A DNA stretch of 64,000 nt from CAVSIP01 sp963728075 (lineage in GTDB: Bacteria > Actinomycetota > Actinomycetes > JAFAQI01 > DASSKL01), in the NCBI GenBank assembly GCA_963728075.1, contig CAVSIP010000003.1, positions 248,001 to 312,000 on the forward strand, in the 5' to 3' direction. The translations under genes were made by a program, and so were the position numbers. Shown here piece after piece: positions 1-8,384 of this stretch. The notes beneath the pieces are model-generated. The model had not been told where the DNA came from. It worked only from the letters and a program-made list of their open reading frames with translations, and ran no database searches. Each line of letters begins with the position of its first letter. Position 1 is the first letter of the stretch.

Positions 1-813
1 GGAGCCACCGACGCGGTGGTCGTCTACCGCCGCACCCGTGACCGGATGCCCGCCCACGACGAGGAGGTCGCGGAGGCGGTCGAGGAGGGCGTGCGGATGA
101 AGTGGCTGTCGACCATCGCCCAGGTCGACGGCGACCGGATCGTCCTCGAGCGGATGGAGCTCGACGAGTCGGGCTTCCCCCAGCCGACGGGCGAGTACGA
201 GGAGCTCGACGCGGACGCGGTCGTGCTGGCGCTGGGGCAGGACTCCGACCTCGGCCTGCTCGAGTCCGTACCGGGGCTGCGCACCGACCACGGTGTGGTG
301 GTCGTCGACGAGTCGCTCATGTCCAGCCGGCCGGGCATCTTCGCCGGCGGTGACATGGTCCCCGGCGAGCGCACGGCGACTGTCGCGGTGGGGCACGGCA
401 AGCGCGCCGCGCGCAACATCGACGCCTGGCTGCGCGGCCGGCGGTACGCCCCGGGTCCGCGGCCCCCGCTGGCCACGTACGACCGGCTGAACACCTGGTA
501 CTACTCGGACGCGCCGCACGTCGTGCGCCCGCGCCTCGAGCAGGCCCGCCGCATCGGCACCTTCGACGAGGTGGTCGGCGGCCTCACCGAGCCGGACGCG
601 CTGTTCGAGGCGCGCCGCTGCATGTCCTGCGGCAACTGCTTCGAGTGCGACAACTGCTACGGCATGTGCCCGGACGACGCGATCATCAACAACGGGCCCG
701 GCCTGCGGTTCACCATCGACTACGAGTACTGCAAGGGCTGCGGCATCTGCGCGAACGAATGTCCCGCCGGGGCGATCGAGATGGTGCCGGAGAGCCGCGC
801 CGCGCAGACGTGA
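1..813 (+). CDS. FAD/NAD(P)-dependent oxidoreductase with C-terminal 2x[4Fe-4S] domain, 5'-truncated
   Basis: The reading frame is open from base 1, so the N-terminus lies outside the window and 270 residues remain. The visible part is the end of a pyridine-nucleotide-disulphide-type fold (dinucleotide-binding half, then a GDMVPGERTATVAVGHGKRAA segment typical of glutamate-synthase small-subunit-like flavoproteins). A ferredoxin domain follows with CMSCGNCFECDNCYGMCP and CKGCGICANECP, enough cysteines for two [4Fe-4S] clusters. Such proteins pass electrons between NAD(P)H, FAD and a partner oxidoreductase. The partner and substrate cannot be named without the upstream sequence. An FeS-linked glutamate-synthase-like reductase is the best family-level call. 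Confidence 0.75.
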   Translation, partial: GATDAVVVYRRTRDRMPAHDEEVAEAVEEGVRMKWLSTIAQVDGDRIVLERMELDESGFPQPTGEYEELDADAVVLALGQDSDLGLLESVPGLRTDHGVVVVDESLMSSRPGIFAGGDMVPGERTATVAVGHGKRAARNIDAWLRGRRYAPGPRPPLATYDRLNTWYYSDAPHVVRPRLEQARRIGTFDEVVGGLTEPDALFEARRCMSCGNCFECDNCYGMCPDDAIINNGPGLRFTIDYEYCKGCGICANECPAGAIEMVPESRAAQT

Positions 814-881
814 CCTTCGGCCCCACCACGGCCGACGTTCAGCCCGGGGCGCGGCGCCGCCAGAGGTGGTGTCGTCGGGGC

Positions 882-1331
882 ATGGGTCTGGGTCGCTGGT
901 TCCGTCGGCGCTCCGATGACGGCGTGGGCGCCGCCGGGGAGCGGCTGGCCGCGGAGTGCGAGGCGTTCCTCGACGGCCGGTACTCCACCTTGCTGCGCCG
1001 TCAGCCGTACGGCGGGGTGCCGGCGTGGGTGTGGTTGAACCCGCTGGCGCACCGCTCGGCCGAGGACCTGGACCGCTTCGCCGGGGACACCCAGGGCGCG
1101 GTGCACCGGCCCCGGCTGAGCTGGCGGGAGTGCCAGACCATCATCGCCGCGGAGCTGTTCCGGCACGCCGACGGCGACGTGGCCGAGTTCCAGCGCATCC
1201 AGCGGGAGGTGCTCCAGCCGCTCGAGTGCGCGCTGGCCGCCTACCCGGGGCTGACCCCGGACGACCTGACCTGGCTGGCGCTGGCGAGCATGGCGGAGCC
1301 GGTCGGTCACTTCGAGGACAGCGACAGCTAG
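882..1331 (+). CDS. Conserved hypothetical protein, 149 aa
   Basis: Short soluble protein that I do not recognise. The chosen ATG gives a basic N-terminus (MGLGRWFRRRSDD) and lies 69 bp after the oxidoreductase stop. The frame is open further upstream, but that part overlaps the oxidoreductase and has shadow-like composition. The body is rich in Trp, Leu and acidic residues, with no membrane segment or obvious motif. Its stop overlaps by 4 nt the stop of the convergent gene at 1328-2167, so no terminator fits between them. Confidence 0.5.
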   Translation: MGLGRWFRRRSDDGVGAAGERLAAECEAFLDGRYSTLLRRQPYGGVPAWVWLNPLAHRSAEDLDRFAGDTQGAVHRPRLSWRECQTIIAAELFRHADGDVAEFQRIQREVLQPLECALAAYPGLTPDDLTWLALASMAEPVGHFEDSDS

Positions 1332-2167
1332 GTTCCGCCCGTCGTCGCAGGCGACGGTGGCGCCAGCACGGACCCTTCCCCGCCGCTGCGGCGCATCCGC
1401 ACCCCGTGGTCGCAGGCCGTGAGCAGCGCGTGCAGGGTGGCGAAGGCCGGGACGGCGGTGCCCTCCTCGAACCGGTGGAGCGCCGGGACCGGGACGTGGG
1501 CCTCCTGCGCCAGCACCCGCGGCTCCTGGCCGGAGCGCTCACGTGCGGTGCGCAGCGCAGTGGCGACGTCCGCCCCGTCCCGCAGCACGAGCGGGGGCCA
1601 GGCGTCGTCGCGGTCGCCGACCGCGAGCCTCACCCCGAGCACGTGCAACAGCGCAAGCAGGTCGGCGACCGGGGCGCGTCCGTGAGGGTCCACCAGGTCG
1701 GTCACCGCCCGCGTGCTGAGCCCGGCCTCGGCGGCGAGGTCCTCCGTGGTGCGGCCGGACTGCCGGACGAGGAAGCCGGTGAGGTCCGCGAGCGCGGCAG
1801 GCACCAGCCGGCCGGCCCCGGCGGAGCGCAGCACGGTCCCGGCCCGCAGCACGCCGACGGACGAGCCGCGGGCCAGGGCGAACAGTGCGAGCTGCGCGGC
1901 GCCGTACGTGCTGCCGGCGTCCACGCCCTCGCGCAGCAGCAGGTACTCCACCGCGAGGGGCTCGGCGTACGGGTCCAGAGCGTCCCGCACCCGGCGCAGG
2001 CACTGCTCCACCGTCCGCCCGCGCGCATGCGTCGCCACGATGTCGCGTACCACCTCCGGGTGGTCGCGGCGGAAGCGCTCCAGCTCGCTGAAGTAGCGCG
2101 CAACGCGGTCCGCCGCGCGAGCGGGGAGCTCCGGAGCGGCCGACTGCATGCAGGCATCGTGGCGCAT
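1328..2167 (-). CDS. Helix-turn-helix (XRE-like) putative transcriptional regulator, 279 aa
   Basis: Has two regions resembling Cro/CI-type helix-turn-helix: one near residues 145-185 (TTEDLAAEAGLSTRAVTDLV) and one near residues 210-250 (RERSGQEPRVLAQEAHVPVPALHRFEEG). The N-terminal half is helical and Arg-rich without a recognised domain. The upstream ATG is preceded by GGGAGGA at 8 nt; an ATG five codons in is the alternative. It is divergent from nothing nearby and convergent with the 882-1331 gene. Target genes are unknown; it may control itself or its neighbours, but nothing in the sequence shows this. Confidence 0.55.
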   Translation of the reverse strand: MRHDACMQSAAPELPARAADRVARYFSELERFRRDHPEVVRDIVATHARGRTVEQCLRRVRDALDPYAEPLAVEYLLLREGVDAGSTYGAAQLALFALARGSSVGVLRAGTVLRSAGAGRLVPAALADLTGFLVRQSGRTTEDLAAEAGLSTRAVTDLVDPHGRAPVADLLALLHVLGVRLAVGDRDDAWPPLVLRDGADVATALRTARERSGQEPRVLAQEAHVPVPALHRFEEGTAVPAFATLHALLTACDHGVRMRRSGGEGSVLAPPSPATTGGT

Positions 2168-2251
2168 CCGCGCGTTCCTCCCGCCCCACCCACGCCGAGA
2201 TCGGCGAGCAGCGGTCCGGCGAGCAGGCGTACGCGCGCGAGGTCCGCGGCG

Positions 2252-2749
2252 CTAGTGCTGGTGCCCGCCCTGCTCGGCCAGACGCTTGCGGGAGCGCTCG
2301 ATCTCCTCCTCGGCCTCGGCCCGGCCGACCCAGGTGGCGCCCTCGACCGACTTGCCGGGCTCGAGGTCCTTGTAGACCTCGAAGAAGTGCTGGATCTCCA
2401 GCCGCTCGAACTCCGGCAGGTGGTGGATGTCGCGCATGTGCTCCAGGCGCGGGTCGTGGGCCGGTACGCAGAGCACCTTGTCGTCGCCGCCGGCCTCGTC
2501 GGTCATCCGGAACATGCCGATGGCCCGGCAGGCGATGAGGCACCCCGGGAAGGTCGGTTCCTGGACGAGCACGAGCGCGTCGAGTGGGTCGCCGTCCGCA
2601 CCGAGCGTGCCGTCGACGAACCCGTAGTCGGCCGGGTACTGGGTGGCGGTGAACAGCGTCCGGTCGAGGCGGATCCGGCCCGTGACGTGGTCCATCTCGT
2701 ACTTGTTGCGCTGCCCCTTGGGGATCTCGATGGTGACGTCGAACTCCAC
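2252..2749 (-). CDS. ppa: Inorganic pyrophosphatase
   Basis: Family I soluble inorganic pyrophosphatase, hydrolysing pyrophosphate to two phosphates in the cytoplasm and so driving biosynthetic reactions that release PPi. The 165-residue length is normal for bacterial family I enzymes. The metal-binding signature ADGDPLDAL sits at residues 51-59, with conserved EIPKGQRNKYE near residues 8-18 and DYGFVDGT near 41-48. It is a single gene, divergent from the DUF2342 gene at 2839 across 89 bp. Next to tilS and hpt, this is the usual actinobacterial location of ppa. Confidence 0.95.
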   Translation of the reverse strand: MEFDVTIEIPKGQRNKYEMDHVTGRIRLDRTLFTATQYPADYGFVDGTLGADGDPLDALVLVQEPTFPGCLIACRAIGMFRMTDEAGGDDKVLCVPAHDPRLEHMRDIHHLPEFERLEIQHFFEVYKDLEPGKSVEGATWVGRAEAEEEIERSRKRLAEQGGHQH

Positions 2750-2826
2750 GGCGGGGCCCTCCTCGTGCTCCGGACGAACGGAACAAGTGTTCCCGACGGC
2801 CGGGGCGGCCCCCGAACCGGGGGACG

Positions 2827-2841
2827 TACGGTGGAGCGGTG
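2827..2841 (+). promoter_or_regulatory. Leaderless promoter: -10 box TACGGT, 6 nt before GTG
   Basis: TACGGT at 2827-2832 fits the actinobacterial -10 pattern TANNNT. It is followed by exactly 6 nt and the GTG start of the DUF2342 gene, with no Shine-Dalgarno sequence. That geometry puts the transcription start at or next to the start codon. No convincing -35 is seen. Confidence 0.45.
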
Positions 2842-3918
2842 AGCGCGCTCGTCGACTGGGACCTCGCCGTCGCCACGGCCCGCCGGCTGGTCCCGGCCGG
2901 CCCGTCGGTGAGCGCCGCGGAGGCGGCCGCCGTCGTGGCGGAGCTGCGGCAGCTCGCCCACGAGGCGGACCAGCACGTCCAGGCGTTCACCGGCATGGTG
3001 CCGGCGCCGGGGTCCGCGGCCGTGGCGGTCGTCGACCGCCCGCGGTGGATCCAGGCCAACGTCGACGGCTTCCGGGTCGTGGTCGAGCCGCTCGCCGACC
3101 GCCTGTCGGCGCGGCGCGCGGCAGGACCCGCCGGAGACGTCGTCACCGCTGTCGGCTCGCGCGCGACCGGCGTCCAGATGGGCCTGGTGCTCGCCTACCT
3201 GGCGAGCCGGGTGCTGGGCCAGTACGAGCTGTTCCTGCCGCCGGGCGAGGGCAGCGGCCGCCTCACGCTCGTCGCCCCCAACGTCGTCGCCGCCGAGCGT
3301 GCGCTGGGCGTGGACCCGCACGACTTCCGGCTGTGGGTCTGCCTGCACGAGGCGACGCATCGCCTGCAGTTCACCGCGGTCCCGTGGCTGCGCGAGCACC
3401 TGCAGGGCGAGGTGACGGCGTTCCTGCTCGCCAGCGACCTCGACCCGGCCGAGGTGCTCCGCCGGCTGCGCGAGGCGGCCGGTGCCGTGCTCGACTCCGT
3501 CCGGGGGCGCTCGGACGCGAGCCTGCTCGAGGCCGTGCAGACGCCGGAGCAGCGCGCGATCCTCGACCGCGTGACCGCGCTCATGAGCCTGGTGGAGGGG
3601 CACGGGGAGTTCGTCATGGACGGCGTCGGCCCGCAGGTCGTGCCCAGCGTCGGGGAGATCCGTAGGCGCTTCGACCTGCGCCGCCACCAGTCCGGGCCGG
3701 TCGAGCAGATCTTCCGCCGCCTGCTCGGCATCGACCTCAAGATGCGCCAGTACGCCGAGGGCGAGCGGTTCGTGCGCGAGGTCGTCGCCGCGGTCGGCAT
3801 GACCGGCTTCAACCGGGTGTGGACGTCGCCGAACACGCTGCCGAGCCGGGCCGAGATCGGCGATCCTCAGTCCTGGGTACGGCGCGTGGTCGGCTCCACC
3901 TCCGCCACCGGCGGGTGA
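2839..3918 (+). CDS. Zinc-dependent metalloprotease-like protein, DUF2342 family
   Basis: A 359-residue member of the actinobacterial DUF2342 family, sometimes named 'coenzyme F420 biosynthesis associated'. A zincin HEXXH motif, HEATH at residues 170-174 (context LHEATHRLQF), is the main functional clue and suggests metal-dependent hydrolase activity. No signal peptide or membrane helix is visible, so it is probably cytoplasmic. It starts with GTG as the first gene of a dense forward block and ends 2 nt before tilS. Placement between ppa and tilS is conserved in actinomycetes. Its substrate is unknown, and the F420 link is only a family label. Confidence 0.8.
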   Translation: MSALVDWDLAVATARRLVPAGPSVSAAEAAAVVAELRQLAHEADQHVQAFTGMVPAPGSAAVAVVDRPRWIQANVDGFRVVVEPLADRLSARRAAGPAGDVVTAVGSRATGVQMGLVLAYLASRVLGQYELFLPPGEGSGRLTLVAPNVVAAERALGVDPHDFRLWVCLHEATHRLQFTAVPWLREHLQGEVTAFLLASDLDPAEVLRRLREAAGAVLDSVRGRSDASLLEAVQTPEQRAILDRVTALMSLVEGHGEFVMDGVGPQVVPSVGEIRRRFDLRRHQSGPVEQIFRRLLGIDLKMRQYAEGERFVREVVAAVGMTGFNRVWTSPNTLPSRAEIGDPQSWVRRVVGSTSATGG

Positions 3919-3920
3919 CC

Positions 3921-4874
3921 GTGCGCCTGCACCCTGCGGTGGCCGCCACCCGCAGTGCCGTGCGCGGCGCGCTGGCCGGCCTCGCCCCCGGGGAGCTGGT
4001 GCTCGCAGCCGTCAGCGGGGGTGCGGACTCCCTCGCCCTGGCGGCCGCGGCGGCCTTCGAGGCGCCGCGGGCGGGGCTGCGTGCCGGTGTCGTGACCGTC
4101 GACCACGGCCTGCAGTGGGGGTCCGCCGAACGCGCGCAGCGGGTGGCGGCCTGGGCCCGCACGGCCGGGCTCGCACCGGTCGACGTGGCCACCGTGTCTG
4201 TCGGTGACGCCGGTGGCCCGGAGGCCGCGGCCCGGTCGGCCCGGTACGCCGCCCTCGACGAGGTGGCCGAGCGCCGCGGGGCGGTCGCGATCCTGCTCGG
4301 GCACACGCTGGACGACCAGGCGGAGACGGTGCTGCTGGGGCTGGCGCGGGGGTCCGGGGCCCGCTCGCTCGCCGGCATGGCGCCGGTGCAGGGGACCTAC
4401 CGCCGCCCGTTCCTCGACCTGCGCCGCGAGACCGCGCGGACCGCCTGCACCGTGCAGGAGATCCCGGTGTGGGACGACCCGCACAACACCGACCTGTCCT
4501 TCACCCGCCCGCGCGTCCGGCACGACGTCCTGCCCGTCCTGACCGCGGCACTGGGTCCCGGCGTACCCGAGGCGCTCGCGCGTACGGCCCGGCAGCTGCG
4601 CGCCGACGCCGACGCCCTTGACGCCTGGGCGCAGGACGCGGCCAGCCGGGACTGCACGCACCTGGCCGGCCTGCCGGACGCCGTACGTACGCGGGTCCTG
4701 CACCGGACGCTGCTGGCCGCGGGCTGCCCGGCCGGGTCGTTGGCAGCGGCCCACGTGGACGCGGTCGACGCGCTCGTGACCCGCTGGCGGGGGCAGGGGC
4801 CGGTGCACCTGCCGGGAGGCCTGGCGGTCTCCCGTCGCGGCGGGTGGCTGGTGTGCGAGGCTGCATGTCGATGA
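3921..4874 (+). CDS. tilS: tRNA(Ile)-lysidine synthase
   Basis: Ligates lysine to C34 of tRNA(Ile2) using ATP, so that the CAU anticodon reads AUA instead of AUG. The PP-loop ATP pyrophosphatase motif SGGADSLAL lies near residues 31-39, followed by VTVDHGLQ and the GHTLDDQAETVLLGLARGSG block typical of TilS. The 317-residue length fits the short actinobacterial form. The GTG at 3921 places it 2 nt after the upstream stop. Its 3' end overlaps hpt by 10 nt, so the two are translationally coupled, a widespread pairing. Confidence 0.93.
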   Translation: MRLHPAVAATRSAVRGALAGLAPGELVLAAVSGGADSLALAAAAAFEAPRAGLRAGVVTVDHGLQWGSAERAQRVAAWARTAGLAPVDVATVSVGDAGGPEAAARSARYAALDEVAERRGAVAILLGHTLDDQAETVLLGLARGSGARSLAGMAPVQGTYRRPFLDLRRETARTACTVQEIPVWDDPHNTDLSFTRPRVRHDVLPVLTAALGPGVPEALARTARQLRADADALDAWAQDAASRDCTHLAGLPDAVRTRVLHRTLLAAGCPAGSLAAAHVDAVDALVTRWRGQGPVHLPGGLAVSRRGGWLVCEAACR

Positions 4875-5452
4875 ACGCCAGCCCAGCCGCCGCCGACGGC
4901 GAGGAGCGCTCGCTGCACTCGGACATCGACCACGTGCTGGTCTCGCAGGGCGAGATCGCCACCAAGATCGCCGAGGTCGCCCGGCAGATCGACGCCGACT
5001 ACGACGGGCGTGAGGTGCTGCTGGTCGGGGTGCTCAAGGGGGCGGTCATGCTCATGGCCGACCTGGCGCGGGCGCTGGAGAACCCGGTCTCGATGGAGTT
5101 CATGGCGGTCTCGTCGTACGGGTCGGCGACCACGTCGTCGGGAGTCGTGCGCATCCTCAAGGACCTCGACCGCGACATCGCCGGACGCCACGTGCTCGTC
5201 GTCGAGGACATCATCGACTCGGGACTCACCCTGTCCTGGCTGCTGAAGAACCTGCGTTCCCGTCAGCCCGCGTCGGTCGAGGTGTTCGCGCTGCTGCGCA
5301 AGCCCGACGCGATCCAGGTGGACGTACCGCTGCGCTACCTCGGCTTCGACATCCCGAACGAGTTCGTGGTCGGCTACGGCCTCGACTACGCCGAGCGCTA
5401 CCGCAACCTGCCGTTCGTGGGCACGCTGCGTCCGGAGGTCTACGCCGGGTAG
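4865..5452 (+). CDS. hpt: Hypoxanthine phosphoribosyltransferase
   Basis: Purine salvage enzyme that converts hypoxanthine or guanine plus PRPP to IMP or GMP in the cytoplasm. The PRPP-binding loop VVEDIIDSG is at about residues 112-120, preceded by the LVGVLKGAVMLMADLARAL block and followed by the base-binding region near FDIPNEFVVGYGLDYAERYR. Its 195 residues are normal for the family. Two ATGs in frame (4865, 4871) are possible. The first is used because a GCGAGG purine stretch precedes it. Order tilS-hpt-ftsH is standard in many bacteria. Confidence 0.95.
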   Translation: MSMNASPAAADGEERSLHSDIDHVLVSQGEIATKIAEVARQIDADYDGREVLLVGVLKGAVMLMADLARALENPVSMEFMAVSSYGSATTSSGVVRILKDLDRDIAGRHVLVVEDIIDSGLTLSWLLKNLRSRQPASVEVFALLRKPDAIQVDVPLRYLGFDIPNEFVVGYGLDYAERYRNLPFVGTLRPEVYAG

Positions 5453-5470
5453 CACACCTCCGCGGCGCTG

Positions 5471-5599
5471 TACCCTCGAAGCAACCCGAGGTTGCATGCC
5501 GGGCTCGGGTGGCAGACCAAGGATGCGGACCGGCGCACGGCTTCGCATCCACCGACTCGCCGGGCAGGAGGGACGGGGCGCCGCCGGCGTCCCCTGCTG
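5471..5599 (+). promoter_or_regulatory. ftsH promoter and leader (candidate)
   Basis: TACCCT at 5471-5476 matches the TANNNT -10 consensus and would give a leader of about 115 nt before the ftsH ATG at 5600. The leader contains GCAGGAGGGACG at about 25 nt upstream of the ATG, farther than a normal Shine-Dalgarno spacing. No -35 is evident. Confidence 0.35.
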
Positions 5600-7732
5600 A
5601 TGAATCTCAAGCGCTCGTTTCGCGGCCCGATCGCGTGGATCATCCTCGCGATCGTCGTGGTCTTCGCGCTCAGCGGTGTCTTCTCCACCGGTGGCGGCTT
5701 CCAGACCGTCAAGACGTCGACGCTGGTCAACGCGATCACGTCGGACAAGGTCGACTCGGCGGTGCTCCACGACAAGGAGCAGCGCATCGACGTCAACCTC
5801 AAGAGCCGCGAGAAGGTCAGCGGCTCGAACAAGATCGAGTCCTCGTACGCCTACGACCAGGCCGCCAGCCTCATCGACAAGCTGGAGAAGTACGGCGTCA
5901 CCTACGACGTCAAGGTCTCCCACGACAACCCGCTGCTGGGCCTGCTGTTCAGCCTGCTGCCCATCGTCATCGTGGTGCTGCTCCTGCTGTTCTTCATGAA
6001 CCAGATGCAGGGCGGCGGCGGCCGGGTCATGCAGTTCGGCAAGTCGAAGGCGAAGCTGGTCAGCAAGGACACGCCGAAGACGACGTTCGTCGACGTCGCC
6101 GGGGTGGACGAGGCGATCGAGGAGCTGCAGGAGATCAAGGAGTTCCTGGAGAGCCCGGCCAAGTTCCAGGCGATCGGCGCGAAGATCCCCAAGGGCGTCC
6201 TGCTGTACGGCCCGCCCGGCACCGGCAAGACGCTGCTCGCGCGGGCGGTCGCCGGCGAGGCGGGCGTGCCGTTCTACTCGATCTCCGGCTCCGACTTCGT
6301 CGAGATGTTCGTCGGTGTGGGCGCCTCGCGCGTCCGTGACCTGTTCGAGCAGGCCAAGTCGAACGCGCCGGCGATCGTGTTCATCGACGAGATCGACGCG
6401 GTGGGCCGGCACCGCGGCGCGGGTCTCGGCGGTGGCCACGACGAGCGCGAGCAGACCCTCAACCAGCTGCTCGTCGAGATGGACGGGTTCGACCCGAAGG
6501 CCGGCGTCATCCTCATCGCCGCCACCAACCGGCCGGACATCCTCGACCCGGCGCTGCTGCGCCCGGGACGCTTCGACCGGCAGATCGTCGTCGACCGCCC
6601 GGACCTGGAGGGCCGCAAGGCGATCCTGCGCGTGCACGCGAAGGGCAAGCCGATCTCCTCGGAGGTCGACCTCGACGTGATCGCGCGCCGTACGCCCGGC
6701 TTCACCGGCGCGGACCTCGCGAACGTGCTCAACGAGGCGGCGCTGCTGACCGCCCGGATGAACTCCAAGCAGATCACCATGCACATGCTCGAGGAGAGCA
6801 TCGACCGGGTGATGGCCGGACCGACCCGCAAGACGCGGGTGATGTCCGACAAGGAGAAGAAGGTCACCGCCTACCACGAGGGCGGGCACGCGCTGGTGGC
6901 GTACGCACTGCCGAACACCGACCCGGTGCACAAGGTCACGATCCTGCCGCGCGGGCGGGCGCTCGGCTACACGATGGTGCTGCCGACCGAGGACAAGTAC
7001 ACCCAGACCCGGTCGGAGATGATGGACACCCTCGCGTACGCCCTCGGCGGGCGCGCGGCCGAGGAGCTGGTGTTCCACGAGCCGACCACCGGCGCGGCCA
7101 ACGACATCGAGAAGGCCACCGCCACGGCGCGTGCGATGGTCACCCAGTACGGCATGAGCGAGCGCCTCGGCGCGCTGAAGTTCGGCCAGGACAACGGCGA
7201 GGTCTTCCTCGGCCGCGACATGGGCCACCAGCGGGACTACTCCGAGAGCGTGGCCTCCCTCATCGACGACGAGGTGCGCCAGCTCATCGAGCAGGCCCAC
7301 GACGAGGCGTGGGAGATCCTCGTCGAGTACCGCGGCGTCCTCGACAACCTCGTGCTGCGCCTGCTGGACAAGGAGACGCTGAACAAGGAGGAGCTCGCGG
7401 AGGTGTTCGCGCCGGTGGAGAAGCGGCCGCAGCGCGTCATCCCCTCCACGCGCAAGGCGCCGAAGGACATCCCGCCCGTGCTCACCCCCGGCGAGCTGGC
7501 GCTGCTGGGGCCGGGTGACGTCAAGGACCTGCGCGGCGGCGACAACGGCGCGAACGGCAAGGCCGCCAACGGCACCGCCGGCCGCGGTCGCAGCCGCGCC
7601 CGCAAGCCTGCGGACCCCGCCGAGGACAAGCCGAGCACGCGCAGCCGCTCCACCCGTGAGCGCAAGCCGGCCGGCGAGGAGAAGCGGCGGGCCTCGCGGC
7701 GGTCCCGACGCGAGCCGGGCAGTGCCGAGTAG
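5600..7732 (+). CDS. ftsH: ATP-dependent zinc metalloprotease FtsH
   Basis: Membrane-anchored AAA+ protease that extracts and degrades membrane and short-lived proteins. A first membrane helix (residues 10-27) and a second (about 110-133) flank a small extracytoplasmic loop. The AAA module has Walker A GPPGTGKT at 204-211, then FIDEIDAVG and the SRH region ATNRPDILDPALLRPGRFDRQ. The M41 zinc site is HEGGH at about 426-430, where most family members have HEAGH. The last 70 or so residues are a basic, disordered Arg/Lys/Ser tail. Length is 710 residues. The ATG at 5600 was chosen because it begins the typical MNLKR..FRGPIAWI N-terminus. Confidence 0.96.
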   Translation: MNLKRSFRGPIAWIILAIVVVFALSGVFSTGGGFQTVKTSTLVNAITSDKVDSAVLHDKEQRIDVNLKSREKVSGSNKIESSYAYDQAASLIDKLEKYGVTYDVKVSHDNPLLGLLFSLLPIVIVVLLLLFFMNQMQGGGGRVMQFGKSKAKLVSKDTPKTTFVDVAGVDEAIEELQEIKEFLESPAKFQAIGAKIPKGVLLYGPPGTGKTLLARAVAGEAGVPFYSISGSDFVEMFVGVGASRVRDLFEQAKSNAPAIVFIDEIDAVGRHRGAGLGGGHDEREQTLNQLLVEMDGFDPKAGVILIAATNRPDILDPALLRPGRFDRQIVVDRPDLEGRKAILRVHAKGKPISSEVDLDVIARRTPGFTGADLANVLNEAALLTARMNSKQITMHMLEESIDRVMAGPTRKTRVMSDKEKKVTAYHEGGHALVAYALPNTDPVHKVTILPRGRALGYTMVLPTEDKYTQTRSEMMDTLAYALGGRAAEELVFHEPTTGAANDIEKATATARAMVTQYGMSERLGALKFGQDNGEVFLGRDMGHQRDYSESVASLIDDEVRQLIEQAHDEAWEILVEYRGVLDNLVLRLLDKETLNKEELAEVFAPVEKRPQRVIPSTRKAPKDIPPVLTPGELALLGPGDVKDLRGGDNGANGKAANGTAGRGRSRARKPADPAEDKPSTRSRSTRERKPAGEEKRRASRRSRREPGSAE

Positions 7733-7744
7733 CCAGCGGACGCG

Positions 7745-8347
7745 ATGAGCGAGTACGTCGTCCCGGCCGGGCGCACCGAAGGGATCGACACCGCGCGCAT
7801 CGAGCGGGCGGTACGCGAGATCCTCGCCGCCATCGGCGAGGACCCGGACCGGGACGGCCTGCGCGAGACGCCGGCCCGGGTGGCGCGCATGTACGCCGAG
7901 GTCTTCGGCGGGCTGCACCAGGATCCCGGTGAGGTCCTCACGACGGTGTTCGACGAGAACCACGACGAGCTCGTCCTCGTCAAGGACATCACGGTCACCA
8001 CGTTCTGCGAGCACCACCTCGTCCCGTTCCACGGCCTGGCGCATGTCGGCTACATCCCGAACGACTCGGGGGAGATCACCGGGCTGTCCAAGCTCGCTCG
8101 CCTCGTCGACCTGTTCGCTCGGCGCCCGCAGGTGCAGGAGCGGCTGACCACCCAGGTCGCCGACGCGCTGGAGGAGCACCTGGCGCCGAAGGGGGTCATC
8201 GTCGTGGTCGAGGCCGAGCACATGTGCATGTCCGTCCGCGGGGTGAAGAAGCCCGGTGCGCGGACGGTGACCTCTGCCGTACGCGGGCAGTTCCGCGCGT
8301 CCGCCTCCACCCGCGCCGAGGCGATGAGCCTCATCCTCGGGCGTTGA
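7745..8347 (+). CDS. folE: GTP cyclohydrolase I
   Basis: First enzyme of tetrahydrofolate synthesis: GTP to 7,8-dihydroneopterin triphosphate plus formate. The zinc-binding residues are visible in FCEHHLVPFHG and in EHMCMSVRG, matching the Cys-His-Cys set of the family. The QVQERLT and GLSKLARLVD blocks are also conserved. 200 residues, ATG start 12 nt after ftsH stop, so probably co-transcribed with it. It is followed after 34 nt by folP, which has its own leaderless-type promoter. Confidence 0.96.
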   Translation: MSEYVVPAGRTEGIDTARIERAVREILAAIGEDPDRDGLRETPARVARMYAEVFGGLHQDPGEVLTTVFDENHDELVLVKDITVTTFCEHHLVPFHGLAHVGYIPNDSGEITGLSKLARLVDLFARRPQVQERLTTQVADALEEHLAPKGVIVVVEAEHMCMSVRGVKKPGARTVTSAVRGQFRASASTRAEAMSLILGR

Positions 8348-8369
8348 GGGTGGGGACGCACCGCTTCCG

Positions 8370-8384
8370 TACCCTGGCGCCGTG
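8370..8384 (+). promoter_or_regulatory. Leaderless promoter of folP: TACCCT, 6 nt, GTG
   Basis: TACCCT at 8370-8375 is followed by GGCGCC and the folP GTG. The same 15 bases, TACCCTGGCGCCGTG, recur on the minus strand in front of the gene at 28220-28993. No Shine-Dalgarno sequence is present. Confidence 0.55.
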